Notes under the pieces: model-generated | Databases searched by the model: none | Told to the model about the DNA's origin: nothing | The model's input: only the letters and a program-made list of their open reading frames with translations | Source: Pararhizobium sp. YC-54 | Lineage (GTDB): Bacteria; Pseudomonadota; Alphaproteobacteria; Rhizobiales; Rhizobiaceae | Length of the DNA stretch: 64,000 nt | NCBI RefSeq assembly: GCF_025847205.1 | Contig: NZ_JAOYTH010000015.1 | Span: forward strand, 62,001 to 126,000 | Reading direction: 5' to 3' | Shown here: positions 55,309 through 63,772 of the stretch, one piece after another | Position numbering within the stretch: position 1 is the stretch's first letter | Layout: each line of letters starts with the position of its first letter | Translations under genes and position numbers: made by a program

Positions 55309-56211
55309 TCAACGGCCGGTGGCGGTGGCTCCGGCGCTCGCCGCGACGACGAGAACGGTCCCCGTAATCTGCAGCGCCGTCATCGGCTGGCTCAGCACCA
55401 GAAAGCCCGCAATGGCGCCGAGCGCCGGTTCAAGGCTCATCAGAATGCCGAAGGAAGACGTGCTCATCCGGCGCAGCGCGATCATTTCCAGCGCATAGGG
55501 GATCAGCGGCACGAGCAGTGCGAGCCCCGCGATCGTCACGGCACCCTCGAGCGTCAGGCGTGGCGCATCGACAAGCCCGAACGGCGTGGCGACGACCGCC
55601 GCGACGATCAGCGACATGGAAAGGCCCTGCAGGCCCTCGAAGGCGCTTCCTGCCTTCTTCATCAGGATAATGTAAAGTCCCCAGCCGGTGGCGGCACCGA
55701 AGGCGAAGAGAATGCCGGTGGAATCGCCGATCCAGCCATTGCCGTCATGGGCCAGCAACAGCACGCCAGCGCCGGCAACAAGCGGCCAGACCAGCCGCCA
55801 GCCGAGGCCGAAGGCAAAGGTCGCAACGGCCAGCGGACCGAGGAAATCGATGGCAACGGCGAGCCCGAGCGGAATCCGTTCGATGGCCGCAAAGAAACAC
55901 AGCGTCATGCCCGCCATGCACGCGCCCAGCAGCCCGGCCATCCGCCACTGCGCCCGCGAATAGCGAAGGACGGGCGGGCGCACGACGATGGCAAGCAGAA
56001 CGGCAGCCCAGGCCAACCGCAGCCACGTGGTGCCGAACGGACCAAAGGCCGCAATCGCCGGTGCTGACAGTGCCGAACCGAACTGCACGCTCGACATCGA
56101 CAGGAGGCACATCAGCCCGCCGGTCAGCGCGGCTGCGGTGCCGGTATTCGGCAGCGCCGGTGCGGGCGGAATGAGGCCTTCGTTGCCACAGGTTGCTGTC
56201 TGCTGGTCCAA
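55309..56211 (-). CDS. EamA/DMT family transporter (RhtA-like)
   Basis: Inner-membrane exporter of about 300 residues with ten predicted helices in two EamA repeats. GTTWLRLAWAAVLLAIV and AAIERIPLGLAVAIDFLGPL fit the RhtA/threonine-homoserine exporter branch; the second repeat ends SFGILMSLEPALGAIAGFLVL. TTG at 56211 with GGAGG 8 bases upstream is chosen as the start; a TTG five codons earlier would contain the ribosome site itself. The substrate is probably an amino acid or metabolite but unproven. Single gene. Confidence 0.87.
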   Translation of the reverse strand: MDQQTATCGNEGLIPPAPALPNTGTAAALTGGLMCLLSMSSVQFGSALSAPAIAAFGPFGTTWLRLAWAAVLLAIVVRPPVLRYSRAQWRMAGLLGACMAGMTLCFFAAIERIPLGLAVAIDFLGPLAVATFAFGLGWRLVWPLVAGAGVLLLAHDGNGWIGDSTGILFAFGAATGWGLYIILMKKAGSAFEGLQGLSMSLIVAAVVATPFGLVDAPRLTLEGAVTIAGLALLVPLIPYALEMIALRRMSTSSFGILMSLEPALGAIAGFLVLSQPMTALQITGTVLVVAASAGATATGR

Positions 56212-56338
56212 GACGTTCTCCTCCAACGGGCCGGGCCGTTCACGCCCAGACCGGCTCTAGCGAATGCGGACACGTCCGGCAAATTCATAATTGTGGGGGT
56301 TAACATAAGGGCATTTGATAATGCTCACCGAGCCGGTT

Positions 56339-56363
56339 GGAACATATTGCCCGCTGGTCCGTT
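56339..56363 (+). promoter_or_regulatory. EcfG (RpoE2)-type general stress promoter
   Basis: GGAAC, 16 bases, then CGTT, an exact EcfG consensus, 43 bases before the GlsB/YeaQ start codon on the same strand. It is the second such promoter in the window (see 4689-4714). Confidence 0.75.
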
Positions 56364-56406
56364 ATGGGTTGCAGCAAGAGTTGTGTTTTCAAGCGAGGGC
56401 AAAAAC

Positions 56407-56658
56407 ATGGACGTCAACGGCGTAGGCTGGATCGCGGCGATCATCATCGGCGGCTTTGCCGGTTGGCTGGCCGAACAGTTCATGAAATCCGAGATGGGCG
56501 TGTTCATGAACATCATTCTCGGCATTGTCGGGGCCATCGTCCTCAATGCCATCCTTGCCTTTGCCGGCATGGGTTTTGCCGGTTGGCTCGCCTATCTGAT
56601 CATCGGCTTTATCGGCGCCTGCATCCTGATTGCCGTCGGCCGCGCCGCCCGCCTCTAA
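56407..56658 (+). CDS. GlsB/YeaQ/YmgE family stress membrane protein
   Basis: Small hydrophobic protein of 83 residues with three membrane helices separated by Gly-rich turns: GWIAAIIIGGFAGWLAEQFM, FMNIILGIVGAIVLNAIL, GWLAYLIIGFIGACILIAVG. This is the transglycosylase-associated (GlsB/YeaQ/YmgE) family, whose function is unknown although it is often stress-induced. ATG 56407 has GAGGG upstream; longer frames run through the promoter. The EcfG-type promoter at 56339-56363 supports general stress induction. The next gene starts 19 bases later and is probably cotranscribed. Confidence 0.88.
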   Translation: MDVNGVGWIAAIIIGGFAGWLAEQFMKSEMGVFMNIILGIVGAIVLNAILAFAGMGFAGWLAYLIIGFIGACILIAVGRAARL

Positions 56659-56677
56659 ACTTCCAAAGGAGAAGATC

Positions 56678-57007
56678 ATGTTGACGTTCGCAGCAGAGGG
56701 CAGTGGCCAGGGCAAGCTGGAAATCAACGGCAATTCGCAGCCGGTTTCCTATGAGCTTGTGGAAGCATGCGAGGAAGACGATAGCCGCCAGATCCGTATC
56801 CGCCTGAATGCGCCGCGTGACTGGCTGCTGAAACAGGGCTTCAACGGTGAAGCGGTTCTCATTCGCCACAATGGCTCCCGCATCGCGGTGCGCCGCGAAG
56901 GTGGCCTGGATGTGCATGCCAGCGTTTGCGTGACGCTTGAAGGCTATGACGATACAATGAGCAATGCTGATGAAATGTCCGAAGCCTATCCGGAATTGAA
57001 GCATTAG
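56678..57007 (+). CDS. Conserved hypothetical protein, stress-linked by position
   Basis: A 109-residue soluble protein starting MLTFAAEGSGQGKLEINGNS, with a beta-rich middle (SYELVEACEEDDSRQIRIRL) and a central Arg-rich strand. It has some DUF1488-like character, but I do not claim the family. AAAGGAGAAG precedes the ATG. It follows the GlsB/YeaQ gene closely and is likely in the same EcfG-controlled transcript. The function is unknown. A strong shared terminator follows at 57032. Confidence 0.65.
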   Translation: MLTFAAEGSGQGKLEINGNSQPVSYELVEACEEDDSRQIRIRLNAPRDWLLKQGFNGEAVLIRHNGSRIAVRREGGLDVHASVCVTLEGYDDTMSNADEMSEAYPELKH

Positions 57008-57031
57008 CTTCCGGTTGTTCGATCAAACGAA

Positions 57032-57060
57032 AACGGGCGCGGTCTGAAGCCGCGCCCGTT
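57032..57060. terminator. Bidirectional terminator between the hypothetical gene and efp
   Basis: Eleven-base perfect stem AACGGGCGCGG / CCGCGCCCGTT with a 7-base loop; on the plus strand it runs into TTTTT, on the minus strand into TTTTCG. It serves both convergent transcripts. Confidence 0.92.
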
Positions 57061-57080
57061 TTTCATTCCGATAATAAAGA

Positions 57081-57650
57081 TCAGTCCTTGGCGCGTTCGA
57101 CGTAGGACGCGTCTTCCGTCAGGATGACGACGCGGGTGCCGACGCCGATATGCGGCGGAACCATGGTGCGCACGCCGTTCGACAGGATCGCCGGCTTGTA
57201 GGACGAAGAAGCCGTCTGGCCCTTGACGACCGGCTCGGTCTCGACGATTTCAAGCGTCATGCGGGTCGGAAGCTCCATCGCAAGTGCGACGCCTTCGAAC
57301 ATCTTCAGCTGAACGAGCATGCCTTCCTGCAGGTAAGCTTTGTCGTCGCCGATGACATCCGGCGAAACGGCAACCTGGTCGTAGCTTTCCGGGTTCATGA
57401 AGTGGAAGCCTTCGCCGTCTTCATAGAGGAAGGTGTGTTCGCGATCCTCGACGAAGGCGCGCTCGACCTGTTCGGTGGTGCGCCAGCGCTCGGAAACCTT
57501 CACGCCGTCGGAAATGCGGCGCATGTCCACCTGGGTGACGGGCGTGCCCTTGCCGGGGTGAAAGTTCTGGGCGGTGAGAACGGCGTAAAGCTTGCCGTCC
57601 ACTTCGAGAACGTTGCCCTTGCGAACTGAAGAGGCGATTACCTTGACCAT
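57081..57650 (-). CDS. efp: Elongation factor P
   Basis: Relieves ribosome stalling at polyproline stretches, 189 residues in three beta domains (KOW-like domain I, OB domains II and III). The modification loop is NFHPGKGTP, with Lys34 in the position that EpmA beta-lysylates. The C-terminal domain contains [23 protein letters not shown] strands. ATG 57650 has AAGGAAG upstream. The modification genes epmA and epmB lie divergently 198 bases away, so factor and modifiers share one intergenic region. The hydroxylase gene epmC is not in the window. Confidence 0.97.
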   Translation of the reverse strand: MVKVIASSVRKGNVLEVDGKLYAVLTAQNFHPGKGTPVTQVDMRRISDGVKVSERWRTTEQVERAFVEDREHTFLYEDGEGFHFMNPESYDQVAVSPDVIGDDKAYLQEGMLVQLKMFEGVALAMELPTRMTLEIVETEPVVKGQTASSSYKPAILSNGVRTMVPPHIGVGTRVVILTEDASYVERAKD

Positions 57651-57847
57651 AAGTCTTCCTTGTAACTGAGCTTGATGCGTCGTAGAGGAGCGCACGAAAT
57701 ATGCGCGTCAAAGACGCCAGAATGCGTTTTCGGGCCGCACCTATCCTATATTTGGGCAAATTGCCAGTGTGACAGCGGTTCCGGCTCGAAGAAACGCGAA
57801 TTTGCGCGAAGCGTTGAATTGCCTTGAGAACCGGACATAGGACGAAG

Positions 57848-58918
57848 ATGCCTCAAGCCTCCCCCTGGTGGACCCCCGATGTCCATGCCGACCGCCGTGG
57901 TTTCCTGATTAGCCGCAACCGGATTCAGGCGGCGTTGCGCGGTTTCTTCGTCACGCGCGATTTTGTCGAGGTCGATACCGCGACGCTGCAGGTGTCGCCG
58001 GGCAACGAGGCGCATCTGCATGCTTTTGCAACGCAGGCAGTCCATCATGACGGCAGCACGGCGCCGCTCTATCTCCATACCTCGCCGGAATTTGCCTGCA
58101 AGAAACTGCTTTCGGCCGGCGAACAGCGCATCGCCTGCTTCGCCCATGTTTATCGCAACCGTGAGCGCGGGCCGTTGCACCATCCGGAATTCACCATGCT
58201 GGAATGGTACCGGGCCGGTGAGACCTATGAGACGCTGATGCGCGATTGCGCGGAGATGTTAGGGCTGGCGGCCGAAACGGTAGGGGCAAAACAGCTGGCC
58301 TATCGCGGGGCGCAGGCCGATCCGTTTGTGGAGCCGCAGCGCATCACCGTTGCTGAAGCCTTTGAGCGGTTTGCGGGTGTCGATCTTCTCTCCTCCATCG
58401 AGCCGAATGGCGAAACGGACCGGGAAAAGCTGGCCGGGGCGTTGCGCACCGCCGGGCTGCGGGTCGCGGACGATGATACATGGGCTGATATGTTCAGCCG
58501 GGTGATCGTCGAGAAGATCGAGCCAAATCTCGGCTTCGGCCGGGCGGCGATCCTTTATGAGTATCCCGTTGCCGAAGCTGCCCTTGCGCGGCCGGCGCCG
58601 CATGATGCCCGCGTGGCGGAACGGTTCGAGCTTTATGCCTGCGGCGTCGAGCTGGCCAATGCCTTTGGCGAACTGACGGATGCGAGCGAACAGCGCCGCC
58701 GCTTCGGCATGGAGATGGCGGAGAAGAGCCGCGTCTATGGCGAGACCTATCCGCTGGACGAGGACTTTCTCAGAGCGCTCGAAATCATGCCGCAGGCCAG
58801 CGGCAGCGCGCTCGGGTTCGACCGGCTGGTGATGCTGGCAACCGGCGCATCGCGGATCGATCAGGTGATCTGGGCACCGGTGGCCGAAACCGAGCCAATG
58901 AGCGAGGGCCACCGGTGA
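57848..58918 (+). CDS. epmA: EF-P--(R)-beta-lysine ligase EpmA (PoxA/GenX)
   Basis: Truncated class II lysyl-tRNA-synthetase paralogue, 356 residues, which attaches beta-lysine to Lys34 of EF-P. It has the catalytic core without an anticodon-binding domain: motif 1 around RIQAALRGFFVTRDFVEVDT, motif 2 CFAHVYRNRERGPLHHPEFTM-type, and motif 3 SGSALGFDRLVMLATGA. Length is as in E. coli EpmA (325) plus a short N-terminal extension. ATG 57848 follows AGGACGAAG. Its stop overlaps the GTG start of epmB, and efp is divergent, a complete modification module apart from EpmC. Confidence 0.95.
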   Translation: MPQASPWWTPDVHADRRGFLISRNRIQAALRGFFVTRDFVEVDTATLQVSPGNEAHLHAFATQAVHHDGSTAPLYLHTSPEFACKKLLSAGEQRIACFAHVYRNRERGPLHHPEFTMLEWYRAGETYETLMRDCAEMLGLAAETVGAKQLAYRGAQADPFVEPQRITVAEAFERFAGVDLLSSIEPNGETDREKLAGALRTAGLRVADDDTWADMFSRVIVEKIEPNLGFGRAAILYEYPVAEAALARPAPHDARVAERFELYACGVELANAFGELTDASEQRRRFGMEMAEKSRVYGETYPLDEDFLRALEIMPQASGSALGFDRLVMLATGASRIDQVIWAPVAETEPMSEGHR

Positions 58919-59985
58919 CCGCACTTGGTTCCTTAAAGACGATTGATGATCTGGAAGAGGCGGGCTTGGTTTCCGCCGGCCGGCGGGCCGGACTGGATGA
59001 GGTTGCCGCCCGTTATGCGGTGGCCGTTACGCCGGCGATAGCAGCCCTGATCGACCCGAACGACCGCAACGATCCGATAGCGCGCCAGTTCATCCCGGAT
59101 GCGGCAGAGCTCTCGCGTTTGCCGGAAGAACGCGAGGATCCGATCGGCGACGGCGCACACAGTCCTGTCGAGGGCATCGTCCATCGTTATCCCGATCGCG
59201 TACTGTTGAAGGCCGTGCATGTCTGCCCGGTCTATTGCCGGTTCTGTTTCCGCCGTGAAATGGTCGGGCCGCAGGGGCTCGGCACGCTTGCAGCGCAGGC
59301 GATGGACAATGCCTTTGCCTATATCGCGGATCACACGGAGATATGGGAGGTCATCCTCACCGGCGGCGATCCGCTGGTGCTGTCGCCGCGCAGGCTCGCG
59401 TCGATCATGGAACGGCTGGCAGCGATCGAGCATGTAAAGATCGTCCGCTTCCATACCCGTGTGCCCGTGGTCGAGCCCGAGCGGGTGGATAGCGCCCTGA
59501 TCGCGGCGCTCAAGGCCAGCGGCAAAACCACCTATCTGGCGCTGCACGCCAACCATCCGCGCGAACTGACGGCCGATGCCCGCGCCGCCTGTGCCCGGCT
59601 GGTCGATAGCGGTATCGTCATGGTCAGCCAATCTGTGCTCTTGAAGGGCGTCAACGACGATCCGGAGACGCTGGCCAGCCTGATGCGCGCCTTCGTCGAA
59701 AACCGGATCAAGCCCTATTACCTGCACCATCCCGATTTGGCACCCGGAACCAGCCATTTCCGCCTCACGATCGAGGAGGGGCAGGCGCTGGTGGCGTCCC
59801 TGCGCGGCCGCGTCTCAGGCCTTTGCCAGCCGGCCTATATCCTCGATATCCCCGGCGGCCACGGCAAGACGGTGATCAGTACCACGACGATCGCGGACAA
59901 TGGCGGCGGCTGCTACACGGTTTTGGATTTCAACGGCGGGGAGCATACGTATCCGCCCATATCCGCAAAGAGCCAGCCTGCCTAA
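58915..59985 (+). CDS. epmB: L-lysine 2,3-aminomutase-like EpmB
   Basis: Radical SAM/PLP enzyme of 356 residues that makes (R)-beta-lysine for EF-P modification. The 4Fe-4S cluster motif Cys104-x3-Cys108-x2-Cys111 is in VCPVYCRFCFRR; SAM-binding ILTGGDPLVLSPRRL and the late PGGHGKTVIS (PLP Lys) are present. It lacks the N-terminal and C-terminal extensions of clostridial lysine aminomutase, as in EpmB. The GTG start overlaps the epmA stop (GTGA), so the pair is translationally coupled. Its stop overlaps the convergent luxR-type gene by 4 bases. Confidence 0.95.
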   Translation: MTALGSLKTIDDLEEAGLVSAGRRAGLDEVAARYAVAVTPAIAALIDPNDRNDPIARQFIPDAAELSRLPEEREDPIGDGAHSPVEGIVHRYPDRVLLKAVHVCPVYCRFCFRREMVGPQGLGTLAAQAMDNAFAYIADHTEIWEVILTGGDPLVLSPRRLASIMERLAAIEHVKIVRFHTRVPVVEPERVDSALIAALKASGKTTYLALHANHPRELTADARAACARLVDSGIVMVSQSVLLKGVNDDPETLASLMRAFVENRIKPYYLHHPDLAPGTSHFRLTIEEGQALVASLRGRVSGLCQPAYILDIPGGHGKTVISTTTIADNGGGCYTVLDFNGGEHTYPPISAKSQPA

Positions 59986-61079
59986 AGACGGATTTTGCCG
60001 AACAGGGCGCTGAGTTCGGATTGCCGGCCGGTGCCGGTTTTCTGGAATATCGAGCGGATATGGCTTCTGACCGTTTCGTAGCCGATGCCGTGCTGTCTGG
60101 CGATGTCAACGGCGCTCATGCCGCTGGCGACGTTAAGCGATATTCGCGTTTCCGCCGGGGTCAGGTCGAACAGCGCCATCAGTGTTTCCGGTTTTAGCCG
60201 CATTTCGTCGTCCGGATCCTCGATCAGGGCCATGGCGCAGGAATGCGAAAATACGTCGGCGAGCTGCGTGCCAAACCGTTCAAACCGGACGATGAGCGGC
60301 CGCCTGCCGGTGCGCGACAGGCGAACCGCAGACAATGTCTCGGCCGTCGCGCCCGGTGCCTGCAGCGCGATTTTGAGCTCGCGGTGGAAGCGCGCGGTCT
60401 CATGCGCTAAGCCGGCGCGCACTTCGCCTCGCAAAATGCGCAAATCATCCGAAAACAGCGCATCGGCCTTCGGGTTCGTCAAGGTGACGAGGCCTTTCCG
60501 GTTGAAGAAGATGCAGCCGATGTTCGAGGTTTGGAAGGCGGCTGCCATGCCGGCGACCTTGCTTTCGTCAATATGCTGGGCGAGTTGTAAGGCCGTCAGC
60601 AGCCGTGTCCGGATGGCATGGAAGTGCGGCATGTCCCTCGTCTGCGGGGAAACATCCGCCAGCCTGTTCTGGAGGACGAAATACAGCGTGTCCTTGCCTG
60701 AAGAGATATCCATCAGGACGCAATCACCAACGCCGTATTTTCTCATGAACCGATAGTATTCGTGGTGGTTGAATTGCTCCTTCGAGATGAAGTCGGCTTC
60801 AAGCACCACGCCGGCGCGCTGGAGCGGCTGCAGAAGGTGCGCGCGAAAATCCCGCGATCCCCAGTCGTCGCGCACATAGCCTTCGAGAAGACCTTCGAGG
60901 TTTTCCGTGGTGAGCGCTGCGCCGAATCTGCCGCGGCCGGTCGGCTCCATGATGTTGACACCCAAGGCACCGCTCGCCCTGCCGATGGCTTCGATTGTCG
61001 GCAGCCATAGCGAGGGTTCAAAAATTGCAGCCTGGACCTGATCCAGGGCTTGAGAGAGGAGTCCGGCGTTGACGCGCAT
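59982..61079 (-). CDS. LuxR-family helix-turn-helix regulator
   Basis: Transcription factor of 365 residues. The C-terminal LuxR helix-turn-helix (about 300-360) reads LTPAETRISLNVASGMSAVD, IARQHGIGYETVRSHIRSIFQ, with the TVRSHI recognition helix. The long N-terminal region (about 1-220) is not an acyl-homoserine-lactone domain and has a PAS-like stretch near IGCIFFNRKGLVTLTNPKA; the ligand is unknown. No quorum synthase gene is near. ATG or GTG choice: the frame begins with ATG 61079. Convergent with epmB; a stretch of 188 bases with a terminator separates it from the OmpA gene upstream. Confidence 0.87.
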   Translation of the reverse strand: MRVNAGLLSQALDQVQAAIFEPSLWLPTIEAIGRASGALGVNIMEPTGRGRFGAALTTENLEGLLEGYVRDDWGSRDFRAHLLQPLQRAGVVLEADFISKEQFNHHEYYRFMRKYGVGDCVLMDISSGKDTLYFVLQNRLADVSPQTRDMPHFHAIRTRLLTALQLAQHIDESKVAGMAAAFQTSNIGCIFFNRKGLVTLTNPKADALFSDDLRILRGEVRAGLAHETARFHRELKIALQAPGATAETLSAVRLSRTGRRPLIVRFERFGTQLADVFSHSCAMALIEDPDDEMRLKPETLMALFDLTPAETRISLNVASGMSAVDIARQHGIGYETVRSHIRSIFQKTGTGRQSELSALFGKIRL

Positions 61080-61221
61080 TCGAATCTGCTCACATTCGAA
61101 ATGGACGACTTTAAGTTTGCAGGGCTCCTCGCGTCAATGGTGCGGGGTGGGCATGGGCGCATGATCGGGGCCCATTTTTGGTTCTATGCCGTTCGCATGG
61201 GAAATCGCACACAAAAAAACC

Positions 61222-61243
61222 GGTCACTTCACGCGAAGTGACC
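61222..61243 (-). terminator. Rho-independent terminator of the OmpA lipoprotein gene
   Basis: Nine-base perfect stem GGTCACTTC / GAAGTGACC with an ACGC loop, followed on the minus strand by GG and seven T. It is 25 bases after the stop codon. Confidence 0.9.
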
Positions 61244-61267
61244 CGCTTTTTAAACCCATACGCTGGA

Positions 61268-61933
61268 TCAGCTCTCCTTGATCGGTGCGATCGAGATTTC
61301 GACGCGGCGGTTCTGCGCGCGTCCTGCCGGGCTGGCATTCGAGGCGATCGGCCGGTCGGGGCCGTAGCCGACGGCCGACATGCGGCGCTGGTCGACACCG
61401 CGCGATCCGAGATAGTTGGCAACCGATATGGCACGCCGTTCCGAAAGATCCTGGTTGTGGCTGGCGCTGCCGGTCGAATCCGTATGGCCGTCAACATCGA
61501 TCAACGTCTTGTTGAACTTGCGCAGCACGGTTGCGACTGAGTCCAGCGTCGGATAGGCGCTGGGGTTCATCTGGTCCTGGTCGGTGCCGAACGTAATGTT
61601 TTCCGGCATGTTGAGAACGATGCGGTCGCCGACGCGGGTCACCGAAACGCCGGTGTTCTGCAGCTGCGCGCGCAGTTCGGATTCCTGGCTATCCATGTAG
61701 TTGCCGATCAGGCCACCACCCAGCGCACCGATGCCGGCGCCGACCAGAGCCGCATCGCGGCGTCCGGCAGCACTGCCGCCGACCAGAAGGCCGGTCGCGG
61801 CACCAAGGCCCGCGCCGATCAGCGCACCGCCGGCTGTGTTCGACATCTTCTGTTCGCCCGTATACGGGTCGGTCGTGGTGCAGCCTGAAAGATAGACTGC
61901 GGCGATGGCCAATACGGCGAATTTCTTGATCAT
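61268..61933 (-). CDS. OmpA-family outer-membrane lipoprotein (YfiB/YiaD-like)
   Basis: Lipoprotein of 221 residues. The signal peptide ends in a lipobox, AVYLSGC, with Cys18 as the lipidated residue. A Gly-rich 17-kDa-antigen-like glycine zipper segment (about 40-85: GGALIGAGLGAATGLLVGG) precedes the C-terminal OmpA/MotB peptidoglycan-binding domain (about 110-221) with DVDGHTDSTGS and LSERRAISVANYL, and the closing NRRVEISI. Its likely role is outer-membrane to cell-wall tethering. ATG 61933; an upstream TTG in frame is less likely. Single gene with a strong terminator. Confidence 0.93.
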   Translation of the reverse strand: MIKKFAVLAIAAVYLSGCTTTDPYTGEQKMSNTAGGALIGAGLGAATGLLVGGSAAGRRDAALVGAGIGALGGGLIGNYMDSQESELRAQLQNTGVSVTRVGDRIVLNMPENITFGTDQDQMNPSAYPTLDSVATVLRKFNKTLIDVDGHTDSTGSASHNQDLSERRAISVANYLGSRGVDQRRMSAVGYGPDRPIASNASPAGRAQNRRVEISIAPIKES

Positions 61934-62091
61934 GGAATCAAAGGTCCTCAATGGTGCTCACTGTGCTTCATACTACCGATTGCGGCAGGAAGATGAAGAG
62001 GACAGGCCCATTATAACGGTCAAATAGCGTCGAGACCTCTTACAACAGACGCGGGAACGCATGTAAAACACGGCTCCCGCGCCCCTGTCTG

Positions 62092-62469
62092 CTATTCGGT
62101 CAGGTCGATCTCTTCGGTGTTGCCGCCGGTGCAGGTGTAGCAGCAATCCGTGCAGGTTTCGGCATTGTCCGGACCGGTTCCCCAATAGGTGCTCTTGTCG
62201 CCGGAAATCCAGGCGCCGTAGCAGATTTTCTCGCCTTCATCGCAGGAAAGCGGGATCTGCTTGGTTTCGCCATCGTCCAGCAGATAGACTTGGTTATTGC
62301 CCGGCCAGACATGGTCGCGGTCCTGGCTGTAAAGCTCGACTTCGACGGCATTCGGATGGCTGTTTTTCATCTGGAAGGTCACGTCGGCGGCCGCAGCAGC
62401 AGAAACGCTGCCAAGTGCCAGAAGGACGGACAGCGCGGTCAGGCCCGCGCGTTGACGAATAGTTTTCAT
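62092..62469 (-). CDS. Cys-rich small exported protein
   Basis: Exported protein of 125 residues: signal peptide (about 1-27, ending AAAAA-DV), a beta-sandwich-like middle (VTFQMKNSHPNAVEVELYSQ, a pattern of exported adhesion or chaperone-like domains) and a C-terminus with five Cys in a short stretch (ETCTDCCYTCTGG) plus two earlier Cys. The Cys pattern suggests disulfides in the periplasm or a metal site. I do not recognise the family. A good ribosome site (AAGGGG) precedes the ATG. It stands alone between the OmpA gene and an acetyltransferase, both on the same strand. Confidence 0.75.
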   Translation of the reverse strand: MKTIRQRAGLTALSVLLALGSVSAAAAADVTFQMKNSHPNAVEVELYSQDRDHVWPGNNQVYLLDDGETKQIPLSCDEGEKICYGAWISGDKSTYWGTGPDNAETCTDCCYTCTGGNTEEIDLTE

Positions 62470-62639
62470 GGGTTCCCCTTAAGAATATCAGCCTTACGGC
62501 CGAATATCAGCTAACACGAAGGTTAAGGGCGCGGAATGGCTCTCCCAAGCGAAATTCGCTGTTTTTTCCGCGTGATATGGCCATTTTTGGTGACGTTTTT
62601 TGGCAACAAGGATAGGTGGAATCCTATGCGTGCCGCACG

Positions 62640-63170
62640 TCAACCGGTGGTCAGAGACTTGTAGAAAAACGTCGATCCGCAATAGCTGCCGTCCGGCATC
62701 AGCGCATATTGCGGAATGACGCCGACGCGCTGCCAGCCGAACTTTTCGTAAATGCTTTCAGCTGGGCTTCCAGTTGCCGTGTCAAGCACGAGGATGTGCC
62801 GACCATGCTTGGCGGCTTCGGCTTCCGCGGCATCCATCAGCAGCCGCGAAAGCCCGAGGCCACGGGCCTTGCGGTGAACGAGCAGTTTCTTCAGGTCGGC
62901 GCGATGGGGTTGGTTGGGCATCGTGCCGATGCCCAGTTGCACGGTACCGAGTATCTCGCCGTCTTTCTCGGCGACGATCAGCACCGTGCTGCCCTCGGCG
63001 ACGGCGTGGGCAACGCCCTGCCAATACGGCATCGCATCCTGCAGCGTGTAGGGCGACATGAAGCCGACGGATGCGCCGCCCTCGACGCAATCGGACAGGA
63101 CCTCTGCGAGCGCGGGTAAGGCGTGGGTGGTTTCGGAAGGGGCGAGCGTGCGGATGGTGACTTGGGACAT
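62640..63170 (-). CDS. GNAT family N-acetyltransferase
   Basis: A 176-residue acetyltransferase. The N-terminal LSDCVEGGASVGFMSPYT is typical of a phosphinothricin/GNAT subgroup; motif A is KKLLVHRKARGLGLSRLLMDAAE (R-x-x-G-L-G loop for acetyl-CoA) and the C-terminal SIYEKFGWQRVGVIPQYAL confirms the fold. The substrate is unknown. It starts 5 bases after the stop of the XRE-cupin regulator on the same strand, so the regulator probably controls it from one transcript. Confidence 0.9.
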   Translation of the reverse strand: MSQVTIRTLAPSETTHALPALAEVLSDCVEGGASVGFMSPYTLQDAMPYWQGVAHAVAEGSTVLIVAEKDGEILGTVQLGIGTMPNQPHRADLKKLLVHRKARGLGLSRLLMDAAEAEAAKHGRHILVLDTATGSPAESIYEKFGWQRVGVIPQYALMPDGSYCGSTFFYKSLTTG

Positions 63171-63175
63171 CGGGG

Positions 63176-63745
63176 TCAGACTTTGCTGCGGTTGAGAATG
63201 ATGGCGTAGCGCGCAGGCACGCCATGCGGATTGTGAAAGATGTGGGCTTCGGCAAGCCGCATGAACAGGCAGTCGCCGGCCTCCAGCACATGGGTTTCCT
63301 CGCCGGCCGTCATGGTCAGCTTGCCTTCGAAAAGCCAGAGATGTTGCGTCAGCCCGGCATCGAATTGCTGCTGTTCGAACACGACGCGCGCACCCGGCGG
63401 AAACTCAACTTCGACGATATCGACGGGCGATCCCGTTCCATCCGGTGAGACGGAACGGCGCAGATAGCCGGTTTCCGGATCGCGCCAGATGCGCTGCTCG
63501 TCCCGGCGCAGAAGAGGATCTCCGGCGGTTTCGCCATCGGCGAAAAACCGCGACAAGGTCGTGCCCAATGCGCTGCACAGCCGGGCGAGAAGCTGGGCGG
63601 TGGGGCTTGCTTCGCCGCGCTCGATGCGTGAAATCATCGCCCGGCTGACACCGGCGCGGGTAGCGAGCTCGTCCAGCGTCATCGTCTGCGCCAGCCGCAG
63701 GGACTTCATCCGTTCGGCGATATTGGTTTCGAATCCATTTTCCAT
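63176..63745 (-). CDS. XRE-family regulator with cupin sensor domain
   Basis: Regulator of 189 residues: an N-terminal XRE helix-turn-helix (about 10-65: LRLAQTMTLDELATRAGVSR, AMISRIERGEASPTAQLLAR) and a C-terminal cupin_2 domain (about 105-185: VDIVEVEFPPGARVVFE, GLTQHLWLFEGKLTMTAG, GDCLFMRLAEAHIFHNP) that may bind a small ligand or metal. No ribosome site precedes ATG 63745, but a TATAAT at 63755-63760 on the minus strand lies just upstream, so a leaderless mRNA is possible. The acetyltransferase gene follows 5 bases downstream. Operator-like repeats overlap the promoter. Confidence 0.9.
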   Translation of the reverse strand: MENGFETNIAERMKSLRLAQTMTLDELATRAGVSRAMISRIERGEASPTAQLLARLCSALGTTLSRFFADGETAGDPLLRRDEQRIWRDPETGYLRRSVSPDGTGSPVDIVEVEFPPGARVVFEQQQFDAGLTQHLWLFEGKLTMTAGEETHVLEAGDCLFMRLAEAHIFHNPHGVPARYAIILNRSKV

Positions 63746-63754
63746 TATAGGAGA

Positions 63755-63772
63755 ATTATACGTCCATATAAT
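63755..63772. promoter_or_regulatory. Probable operator/promoter of the XRE-cupin gene
   Basis: ATTATA-CGTCCA-TATAAT, a 6-base inverted repeat around a 6-base spacer; the minus-strand -10 of the regulator gene (TATAAT, 63760-63755) is one of its arms. A second pair, CCATTATA/TATAATGG (63742-63749 and 63767-63774), encloses it. Autoregulation is likely. Confidence 0.5.
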
